Counted from the stretch's first letter, positions 35,299 to 44,211 are shown. The stretch is DNA of 64,000 nt from Bradyrhizobium sp. CCBAU 53421 (GCF_015291625.1 NZ_CP030047.1:1798001-1862000), one strand, 5' to 3'. The notes: a model not told the origin generated them from the letters alone. Translations and numbers: made by a program.

Positions 35299-37644
35299 AT
35301 GGCTGACGGGGCTAGGGTTTCGCGCGCCTTGATTTTGGGCGCGTCGGTGTTTTCATTTTCGGCAGCGCTGCCGGCAAGCGGTTTGGCGCAAACCGCCGAT
35401 ACGTCGGCTGCGCGTCCCGCGACCGAGCGGCCGAAGCAGGCCAAGCGCAAGCCGAAGCCTGTCGCGGAAGAGCAGGCGGCGCAGCCTGTGATGAACGCGC
35501 GCGCGCAGATCGGCGCGGTGCCGGTGCAATCGCTCGACACCATCACGGCGGTCGCATCCAAGACCGAAGAGCGCGCGATCGACGCGCTGGCGCCGGTCAG
35601 CTCCGTCACACTGGAGAAGATCCAGGGCCTGCAGCCGAACCGGGTGTCGGACATCTTCTATAACGTGCCCGGCGTCTCGTTCCAGGAACGCGGCGACGAT
35701 CCGGCGACCGTGATCAACATCCGCGGTCTGCAGGATTTCGGCCGCGTCGCGGTCGTGGTCGATGGCGCGCGGCAGAACTATCAGCGCACCGGCCACAACG
35801 CCAACGGCTCATTCTTCCTCGATCCCGAACTGATCGGCGGCGTCGACGTGGTGCGCGGCCCGACCGCGAACATCTATGGCTCCGGCGCGATCGGCGGCGT
35901 GGTCTCGTTCCGCACCAAGGATATTGACGATGTGGTGCGCCCCGGCGAGCGCTGGGGCGTCGACATGTCCGGTTCCTATGGCAGCAACAAGGACCGCGGC
36001 ATGGGTTCGGTGTTCGGTGGCGTGCGCGCCGATCCGAATGTCGATGTGTTCGGCGGCGCCGTCTACCGCACCCAGAGCAACTACAAGGACGGGGCGGGCA
36101 CCGAGATCGGCAACACCGGCAACGATATCGCGGCCGGCCTGATGAAGGTGACGATCCGCCCGGCCGAAGGCCACGAGTTCAAGATCGGCGGTGTCTTTCA
36201 GGATTACCAGTACAATATCGGCCAGCAGAACCGCGGCCCGACCACGACGGCGGCGCCGCTGGCGGCGATCGCGGGCTCCTCGGTCTACGCTTCCGACGCC
36301 AGGAACTACACGGGTACGCTGAGCTGGCGATATTCCAAGCCCGACGACATGCTGTTCGACTGGGACATTTCGGTCTACGGCAATCGCACCGACAACGACC
36401 AGGTCAAGACCTACAACAACCGCATCACGTCCGGCGGCGGCGTCTGCACCCTCGCCAATCCCGGCAACAACATCTCAGGCTGCGTCGGCGACAAGCGCGG
36501 CTATTCGCTCGACACCGTCGGCGTCGACGTCAACAACACCTCGCGCTTCAATTTCGGTGACTGGCGCAACGCCGTGACCTACGGCTTCGACGCCTTCCGC
36601 GACGATGTCGAGACCTTCGACTCGCGCGGCAACTCCAACATCACGACGCCGGGCGGCCAGCGCACGGTGTCCGGCGGCTTCGTGCAGTTGAAGCAGAACT
36701 ATTCGAGCTGGCTCGAGCTCGTCAGCGCCGTTCGCTACGACCGTTACGAGCTCAACTCGGTCAACACCACGACCAGCGGCGACCGGCTGTCGCCGAAGAT
36801 CACGCTCGGCGTCACGCCGGTGACGGGCTTCACGCCCTATGTCAGCTATGCCGAGGGCTATCGCGCGCCGTCGATCACCGAGACGCTGATCGCGGGCGGC
36901 CACGCCACCGGCGGCGGGCCGGCGCTGTTCAACTGCCCCGACGGTACCAGCGGCCTGTTCTGCTTCCTGCCCAACGCGGCGCTGCGGCCCGAGGTCGGCA
37001 AGAACAAGGAAGCCGGCATCAATCTGAAATATGACGGCATCTTCACCGCGAGCGACTCGTTCCGCGGCAAGATCAACGTGTTCCACAACGACGTCGACGG
37101 CTATATCGACCTTGTCGCGTCGGCGCCGACCACGACGCCGTTCGGACGCTTCAGCCAGTTCTATCAGTACCAGAACATCGCCCACGCCCGCATCGAGGGT
37201 TTCGAGCTCGAGACGATGTATGATGCGGGCGACTGGTTCGTGGGCGTCGCCGGCCACCTGATGCGCGGCCGGAACACCGCGACCAATGTCGGGCTCGCCA
37301 CCATCACGCCGCGCAAGGTGACGACGACCGGCGGCGTCCGCCTGCTCGACCGTTCGCTGATCATTGCCGCACAATGGTCCTCGTTCGGTGCCAACAACGA
37401 TCTGCCGGCGGGCTATCTGCCCTCGACCGGCTACGAGCTGGTCAATCTTTACCTGACCTGGAACGCCACCAAGGACATCACCTTCACGGCGTCGGTCGAC
37501 AATCTCTTGAACCAGTACTACCGGCCCTATGCGATCCCGGGCTCCTCGACCGACGGCACGACGCAGAACGACGTGCTGTTCTCGAGCCCCGGGCCGGGCA
37601 CCGTTTACAAGGCCGGGCTGAAAATTCACCTAGGTGGAGCGTAA
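35299..37644 (+). CDS. hmuR: TonB-dependent heme receptor
   Basis: This 781-aa outer-membrane receptor has a signal peptide, a Lys/Pro-rich linker and a TonB-box-like LDTITAVASKT. The plug domain runs about residues 85-210 (VINIRGLQDFGRVAVVVDGA; DVVRGPTANIYGSGAIGGVV). A 22-strand barrel follows. The heme-receptor landmarks GYRAPS (FRAP box) and NAALRPE (NPDL box) are present near residues 520-560. The last residues GLKIHLGGA lack a terminal aromatic. The start at 35299 precedes the signal sequence (MADGARVSRALILGASVFSF); upstream in-frame codons from 35161 are not signal-like. It is divergent from hemP-hmuTUV and heads the hmuQ-hutX-exbBD-tonB set. Confidence 0.95.
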   Translation: MADGARVSRALILGASVFSFSAALPASGLAQTADTSAARPATERPKQAKRKPKPVAEEQAAQPVMNARAQIGAVPVQSLDTITAVASKTEERAIDALAPVSSVTLEKIQGLQPNRVSDIFYNVPGVSFQERGDDPATVINIRGLQDFGRVAVVVDGARQNYQRTGHNANGSFFLDPELIGGVDVVRGPTANIYGSGAIGGVVSFRTKDIDDVVRPGERWGVDMSGSYGSNKDRGMGSVFGGVRADPNVDVFGGAVYRTQSNYKDGAGTEIGNTGNDIAAGLMKVTIRPAEGHEFKIGGVFQDYQYNIGQQNRGPTTTAAPLAAIAGSSVYASDARNYTGTLSWRYSKPDDMLFDWDISVYGNRTDNDQVKTYNNRITSGGGVCTLANPGNNISGCVGDKRGYSLDTVGVDVNNTSRFNFGDWRNAVTYGFDAFRDDVETFDSRGNSNITTPGGQRTVSGGFVQLKQNYSSWLELVSAVRYDRYELNSVNTTTSGDRLSPKITLGVTPVTGFTPYVSYAEGYRAPSITETLIAGGHATGGGPALFNCPDGTSGLFCFLPNAALRPEVGKNKEAGINLKYDGIFTASDSFRGKINVFHNDVDGYIDLVASAPTTTPFGRFSQFYQYQNIAHARIEGFELETMYDAGDWFVGVAGHLMRGRNTATNVGLATITPRKVTTTGGVRLLDRSLIIAAQWSSFGANNDLPAGYLPSTGYELVNLYLTWNATKDITFTASVDNLLNQYYRPYAIPGSSTDGTTQNDVLFSSPGPGTVYKAGLKIHLGGA

Positions 37645-37679
37645 CGCGACGAGCCGATCATTCCATCCAGGTTGCTCCG

Positions 37680-37704
37680 GCCGCGCTGGTGCCCCCAGCG
37701 CGGC
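37680..37704 (+). terminator. Hairpin in the hmuR-hmuQ gap
   Basis: A perfect 10-bp stem GCCGCGCTGG / CCAGCGCGGC (37680-37689, 37695-37704) with a five-base loop is followed by TTTGG, 36 bp after the hmuR stop. It may be a partial terminator or an mRNA 3' stabiliser that sets receptor expression above the downstream genes. Confidence 0.5.
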
Positions 37705-37791
37705 TTTGGCGCATTCATGATATCAACGAGATCAACCGGCAGGATCCAGGCATCGTCCAGGGCATCCGTCGTCAAACAGGAGAAGGCTTTC

Positions 37792-38124
37792 ATGTTCATC
37801 GCAATGAACCGGTTCCAGGTGATCAAGGGCAAGGAGCAGGCGTTCGAGACGGTCTGGAAGACCCGCGAATCCTATCTCGGCGATCTGCCCGGCTTCATCG
37901 AGTTTCATCTCGTGAAGGGCCCCGAGGCCGAGGACCACACGCTCTATGCAACCCACACCGTGTGGGCCAGCAAGGCGGCGTTCGAGGACTGGACCAAATC
38001 CGAGGCGTTCCGCCGCGCCCATTCCCGCGCCGGCAACGAGACCGGCGGTAGCCTCTATCTCGGCCATCCCAAGTTCGAAGGCTTTGAGGTGCTGATCACC
38101 GAGCGCGCCAAGAGCCCGGCGTGA
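37792..38124 (+). CDS. hmuQ: Heme-degrading monooxygenase, IsdG/HmuQ family
   Basis: This 110-aa protein has the ferredoxin-like ABM fold. Conserved elements are MNRFQVIKGKEQAFETVWKT with the Asn essential in IsdG enzymes, then W37-type residues and a His in GFIEFHLVKGPE or AFRRAHSRAG as heme ligand candidate. HmuQ and HmuD of Bradyrhizobium japonicum are established heme-degrading enzymes of this type that release iron. AGGAG at 37778-37782 supports the start at 37792. The stop overlaps the GTG of hutX. The choice of hmuQ over hmuD rests on its place beside hmuR. Confidence 0.9.
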   Translation: MFIAMNRFQVIKGKEQAFETVWKTRESYLGDLPGFIEFHLVKGPEAEDHTLYATHTVWASKAAFEDWTKSEAFRRAHSRAGNETGGSLYLGHPKFEGFEVLITERAKSPA

Positions 38125-38645
38125 CGGAGACGGCCGTGCAGAACGCGGAGCTTGCCGGATTGAAGGCCTACATGGCCGACAATCCCGGCGCTGTGATCGA
38201 GGACGTCGCGCGCGAGCGCAAGGTGACGCCGCGCGCGGTGCTCGAGGCGCTGCCCGCGAGCATGGTGCGGATCGGCGCCGGCGAATTCGCCGCCGCGATG
38301 CAGGACATCGCGGAATGGGGCGAGGTGACGCTGATCGTGCACACTGACGACGCGATCTTCGAGTTCACCGGCGCCATACCGAAAGGCGAGGTCGGCCGCG
38401 GCTATTTCAACCTGATGCAGCCGAAGGGCCTGCACGGCCACCTCAGGCATGAGCGCTGCGCGGCGGTCGCCTTCGTCGAGCGGCCCTTCATGGGCAAGGT
38501 GTCGGCCTTCATCGCCTTCATCAATCTCGACGGTGGCATCATGTTCAAGGTGTTCGTCGGCCGCGACGAGACGCGCGCGCTGCGCGGCGATCAGCTGACG
38601 CGCTTCCACGCGCTGGCGGACCGTATCGCACCGAAAGCGGGCTGA
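38121..38645 (+). CDS. hutX: Cytoplasmic heme carrier, HutX/HuvX family
   Basis: This is a 174-aa protein with a short N-terminal winged-helix-like part (MADNPGAVIEDVARERKVTP) and the HuvX/HutX domain (WGEVTLIVHTDDAIFEFTGA; GYFNLMQPKGLHGHLRHERC; FMGKVSAFIAFINLDGGIMF). Family proteins bind imported heme and pass it to a heme oxygenase. Translation starts at GTG 38121, overlapping the hmuQ stop (GTGA), so the two are coupled, which fits transfer of heme between their products. Confidence 0.92.
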   Translation: MTETAVQNAELAGLKAYMADNPGAVIEDVARERKVTPRAVLEALPASMVRIGAGEFAAAMQDIAEWGEVTLIVHTDDAIFEFTGAIPKGEVGRGYFNLMQPKGLHGHLRHERCAAVAFVERPFMGKVSAFIAFINLDGGIMFKVFVGRDETRALRGDQLTRFHALADRIAPKAG

Positions 38646-38667
38646 GTACGAAAGACGGGAGGCGACC

Positions 38668-39453
38668 ATGTCGCAGCGCAGGCTTGGGCGACGCATCGCG
38701 ATGTTCGCGGGCGCCATGTTCGCAATGCCGCCGGGCGCGGGCCTCGCCGCAGCCGACGCCGCGCTGCTGCCGCGTAATCTCTCGCCCTGGGGCATGTTCG
38801 AGAGCGCCGATATCGTCGTGAAGGCTGTCATGATCGGCCTCGCCTTCGCCTCGCTCGTCACCTGGACGGTCTGGCTCGCCAAGACCATCGAGATCCGCCG
38901 CAAGACGAGGCTTGCGCGGCACCGCATCGGACTGCTGGAACGCGACACGCAGCTTGCCGAAGTCGAGCAGGCGAGCCGCGACGGCGGCGATGCGGTGGCG
39001 CAGATCGTGCAGTCGGCGTCGCGCGAGGCCGCGCTCTCCGGCGGCATGTTCGACGACGGCTTCAAGGAGCGCATCGCGCTGCGGCTGGAGCGGCTCGAGG
39101 CGGCGATGTCGCGACAGATCGCGCGCGGCACCGGCGTGCTCGCGACGATCGGCGCCACCGCGCCGTTCGTCGGCCTGTTCGGCACGGTGTGGGGCATCAT
39201 GAATGCCTTCATCGGCATCTCCGAAGCCCACACCACCAATCTCGCCGTGGTCGCGCCGGGCATTGCAGAGGCGCTGCTCGCAACCGCGCTCGGCCTCGTC
39301 GCCGCAATTCCGGCGGTCGTGATCTACAATCACCTGACCCGCTCGATTGCGGCCTACCGCGCGCTGCTCGGCGACGCCTCCGTCATGGTGATGCTGCTGG
39401 TGAGCCGCGAGGGCGATCGCAGCCTGTTCCGGCTGGCGCGCGCCGCGGAGTAG
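38668..39453 (+). CDS. exbB: TonB-system proton-channel subunit ExbB
   Basis: This 261-aa inner-membrane protein belongs to the MotA/TolQ/ExbB family. An N-terminal signal-like segment is followed by a first helix at about 50-75. A large cytoplasmic domain and the conserved pair of helices with ATIGATAPFVGLFGTVWGIM and ALLATALGLVAAIPAVVIYN complete it. It couples proton flow to TonB with ExbD. It is 22 bp after hutX and 3 bp before exbD, so it belongs to the heme operon and is dedicated to HmuR or shared with other receptors. Confidence 0.95.
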   Translation: MSQRRLGRRIAMFAGAMFAMPPGAGLAAADAALLPRNLSPWGMFESADIVVKAVMIGLAFASLVTWTVWLAKTIEIRRKTRLARHRIGLLERDTQLAEVEQASRDGGDAVAQIVQSASREAALSGGMFDDGFKERIALRLERLEAAMSRQIARGTGVLATIGATAPFVGLFGTVWGIMNAFIGISEAHTTNLAVVAPGIAEALLATALGLVAAIPAVVIYNHLTRSIAAYRALLGDASVMVMLLVSREGDRSLFRLARAAE

Positions 39454-39456
39454 GGG

Positions 39457-39903
39457 ATGGGCGCAAGGCTTGGCTCTGGCGGCGCATTCGGTGGCCGGCG
39501 TCGCGGCGACGACGACCTGGCCGAGGCGCATGAGATCAACGTCACGCCGTTCATCGACGTGATGCTGGTGCTGCTGATCATCTTCATGGTGGCGGCGCCG
39601 CTCGCGACCGTCGACCTCGGCGTCGATCTGCCGGCCTCGACCGCCGAGCCGCAGCCGCGGCCGGACAAGCCGGTGTTCGTCACGGTGAAGCCCGACCTCT
39701 CGGTCGCGGTCGGCGAGGATGTGATCGCGCGCGAGGCGCTGACCGCGACACTCGACGGCGCCACGCAGGGCAAGAAGGACGAGCGCATCTTCCTGCGCGC
39801 CGACAAGGCCGTCAGCTATGGCGATCTGATGGAGGTGATGAACCTGCTGCGCAATGCCGGCTATCTCAAGATCGCGCTGGTCGGGCTCGACGGGCGAAGC
39901 TAG
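39457..39903 (+). CDS. exbD: TonB-system subunit ExbD
   Basis: This is a 148-aa protein with one N-terminal helix containing the functionally required aspartate: EINVTPFIDVMLVLLIIFMV. A periplasmic domain follows (VFVTVKPDLSVAVGEDVIAR; IFLRADKAVSYGDLMEVMNL) and matches ExbD/TolR. It works with ExbB and TonB. Spacing of three bases after exbB and four before tonB shows one polycistronic unit. Confidence 0.95.
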   Translation: MGARLGSGGAFGGRRRGDDDLAEAHEINVTPFIDVMLVLLIIFMVAAPLATVDLGVDLPASTAEPQPRPDKPVFVTVKPDLSVAVGEDVIAREALTATLDGATQGKKDERIFLRADKAVSYGDLMEVMNLLRNAGYLKIALVGLDGRS

Positions 39904-39907
39904 TTCC

Positions 39908-40729
39908 ATGAATGCGTATGCGCTTCATGATGCGGGCGACGATATCCGGCTGCGGCGCTGGAGCCTGTCGGCGGCCACGATCCTGGCGGCGCATGCGGCG
40001 CTGATTGCGCTTGGTATGATATGGGTCTCGGCACCGCCGCCGGGTGTCGCGGTGCCGGCCGTGCTGGTGGACCTGACGCCGATCACCTCGGCGCCGACGA
40101 TTTCGGAGACCGAGCTGCCGCCGGGCCCGGCGATGCAGGAGGCCGACGCCTCGCCGCCGGAGCCTGCCGCCGCGCAGGTTGTGCAGCAGGAGATCGCGCC
40201 GACGCCGCTGCAGGAGAAGCCGGAGGTCGCCGCGCCGCCGGAGCAGAAGCAGCAGCTTGCGCCGCCGAAGCCCGAGTCCACGAACGTCGTTCCTGAGCGG
40301 AAGCCCGAGCCGATCAAGCCGAAAGTGGTTCGCCGGGAGGCAAAGAAGCCGTCCGAAGCGACGCCGGCACCGCGCACCAGCGCGCCGAGCCGCGCCGAAC
40401 GTCAGGCGCCCGCGGCATCCGCGATCAGCTCGGGCGCCGCGGCGTCGGCGATCGCAGCCTACAATGCACGCGTCCGCGCGCATCTCCTGCGCTTCCATTC
40501 CTATCCGGCCGGCGGCAACGGCCAGCGCGGCGTGGTCCGCCTTGCGTTTACACTCGGTCGCGGCGGGCAGGTGCTGTCGAGCCATCTCGGCGGCTCCTCC
40601 GGCAACCCGACCTTCGACGCGCGGGCACTGGCGATGGTGCGCCAGGCCCAGCCGTTTCCGGCGTTTCCGCCCGAGGTCACGCAGGGCTCGATGGGCTTCA
40701 GCGTGCCCGTCGCGTTCGTGCCAAGATGA
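39908..40729 (+). CDS. tonB: Energy transducer TonB
   Basis: This 273-aa protein has one N-terminal membrane anchor (about residues 18-42, AATILAAHAALIALGMIWVS). A Pro/Glu/Lys-rich periplasm-spanning segment covers about 70-175, and a C-terminal TonB domain runs from about 185 (NARVRAHLLRFHSYPAGGNG; GVVRLAFTLGRGGQVLSSHL; FPPEVTQGSMGFSVPVAF). It transmits the proton-motive force to HmuR. The start at 39908 is four bases after the exbD stop. Followed by a dispersed palindrome (40755). Confidence 0.94.
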   Translation: MNAYALHDAGDDIRLRRWSLSAATILAAHAALIALGMIWVSAPPPGVAVPAVLVDLTPITSAPTISETELPPGPAMQEADASPPEPAAAQVVQQEIAPTPLQEKPEVAAPPEQKQQLAPPKPESTNVVPERKPEPIKPKVVRREAKKPSEATPAPRTSAPSRAERQAPAASAISSGAAASAIAAYNARVRAHLLRFHSYPAGGNGQRGVVRLAFTLGRGGQVLSSHLGGSSGNPTFDARALAMVRQAQPFPAFPPEVTQGSMGFSVPVAFVPR

Positions 40730-40754
40730 TGCGAGAGAGGCCGCACACCCTTTT

Positions 40755-40857
40755 CCCGTCATCCTGAGGAGCGCGCAGCGCGTCTCGAAGGATGCACGGC
40801 CCGGCTGGTGGCCGTCGATCCTTCGAGGCTCGCTCCGCTCGCACCTCAGGATGACGG
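40755..40857. repeat. Dispersed palindrome, GTCATCCTGAGG family, copy 2
   Basis: Arms CCCGTCATCCTGAGG and CCTCAGGATGACGGG bound a copy of the element at 17392. The core CGTCTCGAAGGATGCACGGC is conserved, and the right half reads GATCCTTCGAGGCTCGCTCC. It separates tonB from the convergent sugar-transport operon. Confidence 0.85.
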
Positions 40858-40890
40858 GGATGGAGCGAGCTAGCCTCTATCCAAGCCCAG

Positions 40891-41784
40891 CTACTCCTTC
40901 ACCGCCCCTGTCAGCGACGACACGTAGTAGTCGACGAACAGCGAATAGAACAGCGCGACCGGCAGCGAGCCGAGCAGCGAGCCTGCCATCAACGCGCCCC
41001 ATTGGTAGACGTCGCCGGTGACGAGTTCGGTCAGGATCGCGACCGGCACCGTCTTGTTGGCGCCGCTCTGGATGAAGGCGAGCGCGTAGATGAACTCGTT
41101 CCACGATAGCGTGAAGGAGAAGATGCCGGCCGAGATCAGGCCGGGCACCGCGAGCGGCAGCGTGATCCGCCACAGGATCTGCAGCCGCGTCGCGCCGTCG
41201 ACCAGCGCGCATTCCTCGAGCTCATAGGGGATCGACTTGAAATAGCCGATCAGAAGCCAGGTGCAGAACGGTACCAGGAAGGTCGGATAGACCAGGATCA
41301 GCGCCAAGGGTGAATCGAACAGGCCGAACTGCACGATCACGGTGGCGAGCGGAATGAACAGGATCGACGGCGGCACCAGATAGGCGAGGTAGATGCCGAG
41401 CCCGACATAGGGGCTGCCGCGGAATCGCAGCCGCTCGATCGCGTAGGCGGCGAGCGTCGAGGCGAACAGCGACAGGAAGGTCGAGCCGATCGCGACCAGC
41501 ATCGTGGTCTTCAGCCAGCGCGGATACGAGGTGTCGAACAACAGATGCTTGACATGCGCGAGCGTCGGCGAGGTGATCCAGAACGGATTGTGCTCCTTGT
41601 AGTTCAAGAGCTCCGCGTTCGGTTTGAACGAGGTGATCGCCATCCAGTAGAACGGGAACAGCAGGATCAGGATGAAGCAGGCGAGCGGCAGATAGATCAT
41701 CACCACGCGCCGGGCGCGGGAATCCCACGCCATCGTGTCGGGCGTGGCGCTGGCGACGTTGGATTGGGCTGCAACGTCAGTCAT
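40891..41784 (-). CDS. Sugar ABC transporter permease (MalG type)
   Basis: This 297-aa inner-membrane permease has six helices and the EAA loop seen as EECALVDGATRLQILWRITLPLAVPG, which contacts the ATPase. The N-terminal MYLPLACFILILLFPFYWMA-like helix and LVPPSILFIPLATVIVQFGL support the carbohydrate-uptake (CUT1) subfamily. Its start overlaps the upstream permease stop by eight bases. The last gene of a leftward three-gene transport operon with no ATPase gene. Confidence 0.93.
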   Translation of the reverse strand: MTDVAAQSNVASATPDTMAWDSRARRVVMIYLPLACFILILLFPFYWMAITSFKPNAELLNYKEHNPFWITSPTLAHVKHLLFDTSYPRWLKTTMLVAIGSTFLSLFASTLAAYAIERLRFRGSPYVGLGIYLAYLVPPSILFIPLATVIVQFGLFDSPLALILVYPTFLVPFCTWLLIGYFKSIPYELEECALVDGATRLQILWRITLPLAVPGLISAGIFSFTLSWNEFIYALAFIQSGANKTVPVAILTELVTGDVYQWGALMAGSLLGSLPVALFYSLFVDYYVSSLTGAVKE

Positions 41785-42733
41785 TGGCTTCTCCCTGCTG
41801 CCATTTGCGGCGGGCGAGGCCGAAGTAGCTGAACAGCGTCGCGAACACGAGGAACGGGATCATCGAGACCGCGATCGCCGCGCCCTCGCCGAGCTCGCCG
41901 CCGGCGATGCCGCGCTGAAACGCCAAGGTCGCGAGCAGATGGGTCGAGTTGACCGGGCCGCCGCGGGTGATGGCGTAGACGAGCTGGAAGTCGGTGAAGG
42001 TGAAGATGATCGAGAACGTCATCACGATCGCCAGGATCGGCATCATCATCGGGAAGGTGATGTAGCGGAAGCGCTGCCAGGAGGTGGCACCGTCGAGCAT
42101 CGCCGCCTCGTAGAGCGAGGGCGAGATGGTCTGCAGCCCGGCCAGCAGCGAGATCGCGACGAACGGAATGCCGCGCCAGATATTGGCCGCGATCAGCGAG
42201 AACCGCGCCGGCCACGGCGAGCCGAGGAAGTCGACATTGCTGTCGCGGACGTGCAGTACGTCGACCAGGAGATAGGAGATGATCGAGAACTGCGGATCGT
42301 AGATCCACCAGAACGCCAGCGCTGACAGCACCGTCGGCACGATCCACGGCAGCAGCACGATGGCGCGGATCAGGCTCTTGAACGGGAAATGGTTGTTGAG
42401 CAAGAGCGCCAGCCAGAAGCCGAGCGCGAACTTTCCGAAGGTCGCGACCGCGGTGTAGAAGATCGAGTAGAACACCGCGTTCCACCACAGCGGATCCTTG
42501 AGCAGGTACCGGAAGTTCTCAAGCCCGATATAGATGCCGCGCTGGCCGATCGTGGTGTCGGTGAAAGCGAGCCAGATGCCGAGGCCGAGCGGATAGGTGA
42601 GGAACACCAGCAGCAGGCCGATCGCGGGTGCAAGGCACATCACGATCAGGAACGGCTTGTAGTCGAACAGGCGTGCGAGCCAGTTCGGCTGGCGCAGCGC
42701 TTGTCCCCGTGAAGGTAGTGTCGTTACAGACAT
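41777..42733 (-). CDS. Sugar ABC transporter permease (MalF type)
   Basis: This 318-aa permease has six helices. It carries the EAA motif EAAMLDGATSWQRFRYITFP, the typical LENFRYLLKDPLWWNAVFYS segment after the first helix, and VNSTHLLATLAFQRGIAGGE near the end. It pairs with the MalG-type subunit downstream. The start at 42733 (MSVTTLPSRG) is chosen; the upstream ATG at 42787 lies inside a dispersed palindrome that separates it from the binding-protein gene. Confidence 0.92.
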   Translation of the reverse strand: MSVTTLPSRGQALRQPNWLARLFDYKPFLIVMCLAPAIGLLLVFLTYPLGLGIWLAFTDTTIGQRGIYIGLENFRYLLKDPLWWNAVFYSIFYTAVATFGKFALGFWLALLLNNHFPFKSLIRAIVLLPWIVPTVLSALAFWWIYDPQFSIISYLLVDVLHVRDSNVDFLGSPWPARFSLIAANIWRGIPFVAISLLAGLQTISPSLYEAAMLDGATSWQRFRYITFPMMMPILAIVMTFSIIFTFTDFQLVYAITRGGPVNSTHLLATLAFQRGIAGGELGEGAAIAVSMIPFLVFATLFSYFGLARRKWQQGEAND

Positions 42734-42750
42734 TGAATGCTCGTCCGCTG

Positions 42751-42833
42751 CCGTCATTGCGAGGAGCGAAGCGACGAAGCAATCCATTCCCCTCGTGGTG
42801 CTATGGATTGCTTCGCTTCGCTCGCAATGACGG
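42751..42833. repeat. Dispersed palindrome, GTCATTGCGAGGAGC type
   Basis: Terminal arms CCGTCATTGCGAG (42751-42763) and CTCGCAATGACGG (42821-42833) are perfect complements, and inner arms GAAGCAATCCA and TGGATTGCTTC add to the foldback. It lies between the binding-protein and permease genes, where it may lower or stabilise parts of the message. Confidence 0.85.
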
Positions 42834-42864
42834 TTGGCCCAGATCTACGGTTCAGGAACTGCCG

Positions 42865-44211
42865 TTATCGACCCTGCCGCCGGAAGTACCGCTTGGCGCG
42901 CTGCTCGGCTTCCGCGGCGGCGGCCTCAGGCGTTGCCGCATCGGTCGCGACGGAGGCGCACATCTGCACCAGCACATAGTCGGCGTTGACGGCGCCGGTC
43001 GCGGTCGAGATCGGCCCCTTGTAGCCGTTGTAATAGGGGCTCTTCATCGTGTCCTTGAAGATCGCGACCTTGGGATCGCCAGACCACACCGCAGCGTCCG
43101 CGTAGGCCGCGAGCGGCTGCGACCAGTAGCCGGAGTTGGCGTTGAGCCACGGCTCGTACTGCTCCTTCTCCAGCATGAATTGCAGGAACGCCTTCGCCGC
43201 ATTGGGATACGGACTGTGCTTGAACGCCATCGCATTCAGCGTCAGGCCCGACATCGGCGAGGTCGATGCCAGTCCCTTGGGCAGGAACTGATGCTCGGTG
43301 TCGTCGGCGACCGCCTTGGTGGCGGGATCGTTCTTCAGCGAGAAGTACAGCGAGACGCCGTTGGCGGTCAGGCCGATTTCCTGCGACGAGTAGGCGCGGT
43401 TGTTGGAGACGTCGTTCCAGGACGGCGTGCCGGCGATGAAGGTCGGATAGAGCTCCTTCAGATATTTCAGCGCCGCGATCGTCTCCTTGCTGTTGATGAT
43501 GATGTTGCCTTCCTCGTCGAGCAGCGCGGCGTTGTGCGACCACAACAGCCAGTTGGCGAAGCCGTTGCCGTCGCCGACCGCGTTGCCGAGCGCGAAGCCC
43601 GCCGGCTTGCCGGCCGCCTTCAATTTCTTGCAGAGCTCGAGGATGCCGGCGTGGTCTTCCGGCACCTTGTCGAAGCCGGCCGCATTGACCAGCGACTTGC
43701 GATAGACCAGCGGGCCGCCCGAGGCGCCGAACGGCAGGCCGACCCAGCTCTTCGACTTCGAGCGCATGCCGTAGCGTTTCGCGAGCGTGAGCCAGCCGCC
43801 GTAGCGCTTGTCGAGATAGTCGGCGACGTCGGTCAGCTCGATCAGCTTGTCGATATAGATGTGCGGCGCGTCGCCGAAGCCGATGATGATGTCGGGGCCG
43901 GCGCCGGAGTTCGAGGTCACCGCGGTCTGCTGATTGATGTCCTCCCAGCCGACGAAGTCGACCTTGACCTCGACGCCGGTCTTGTCGGTGAAGCGCTTGG
44001 CATTGGCGCGGAACACGTCTTCGTCGGCCTGGACGAAGCGCACCGGCCGCAACATGCGCAAGCTCGCGCCCTTCTCGATCGGCAGCGAGGGCGCCGCCAC
44101 GTCGGCAGCCTTCACTTTCGACGCCTCTTGCGCCGATGCGCCGGTGACTGCCAGTGCCGCCGCGGATGCCCCCAGCGCCAGCGCGTCGCGACGCGTGATC
44201 TCGTACTTCAT
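42865..44211 (-). CDS. Sugar ABC transporter substrate-binding protein, Tat-exported
   Basis: This 448-aa family 1 extracellular solute-binding protein has a twin-arginine signal (KYEITRRDALALGASAAALA). The mature part has SLRMLRPVRFVQADEDVFRA, KVDFVGWEDINQQTAVTSNS and DIIIGFGDAPHIYIDKLIEL, typical of CUT1 binding proteins that recognise oligosaccharides, polyols or glycerol phosphodiesters. It should capture the substrate in the periplasm for the two permeases downstream. First transport gene of the operon; the substrate is not predictable. Confidence 0.93.
   Translation of the reverse strand: MKYEITRRDALALGASAAALAVTGASAQEASKVKAADVAAPSLPIEKGASLRMLRPVRFVQADEDVFRANAKRFTDKTGVEVKVDFVGWEDINQQTAVTSNSGAGPDIIIGFGDAPHIYIDKLIELTDVADYLDKRYGGWLTLAKRYGMRSKSKSWVGLPFGASGGPLVYRKSLVNAAGFDKVPEDHAGILELCKKLKAAGKPAGFALGNAVGDGNGFANWLLWSHNAALLDEEGNIIINSKETIAALKYLKELYPTFIAGTPSWNDVSNNRAYSSQEIGLTANGVSLYFSLKNDPATKAVADDTEHQFLPKGLASTSPMSGLTLNAMAFKHSPYPNAAKAFLQFMLEKEQYEPWLNANSGYWSQPLAAYADAAVWSGDPKVAIFKDTMKSPYYNGYKGPISTATGAVNADYVLVQMCASVATDAATPEAAAAEAEQRAKRYFRRQGR

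Noticed and set aside
33882..35654. 590-codon frame containing HmuT with a long N-terminal extension
   Set aside because: The extension is antisense to hmuR and crosses hemP. The signal peptide of HmuT begins at 34832.
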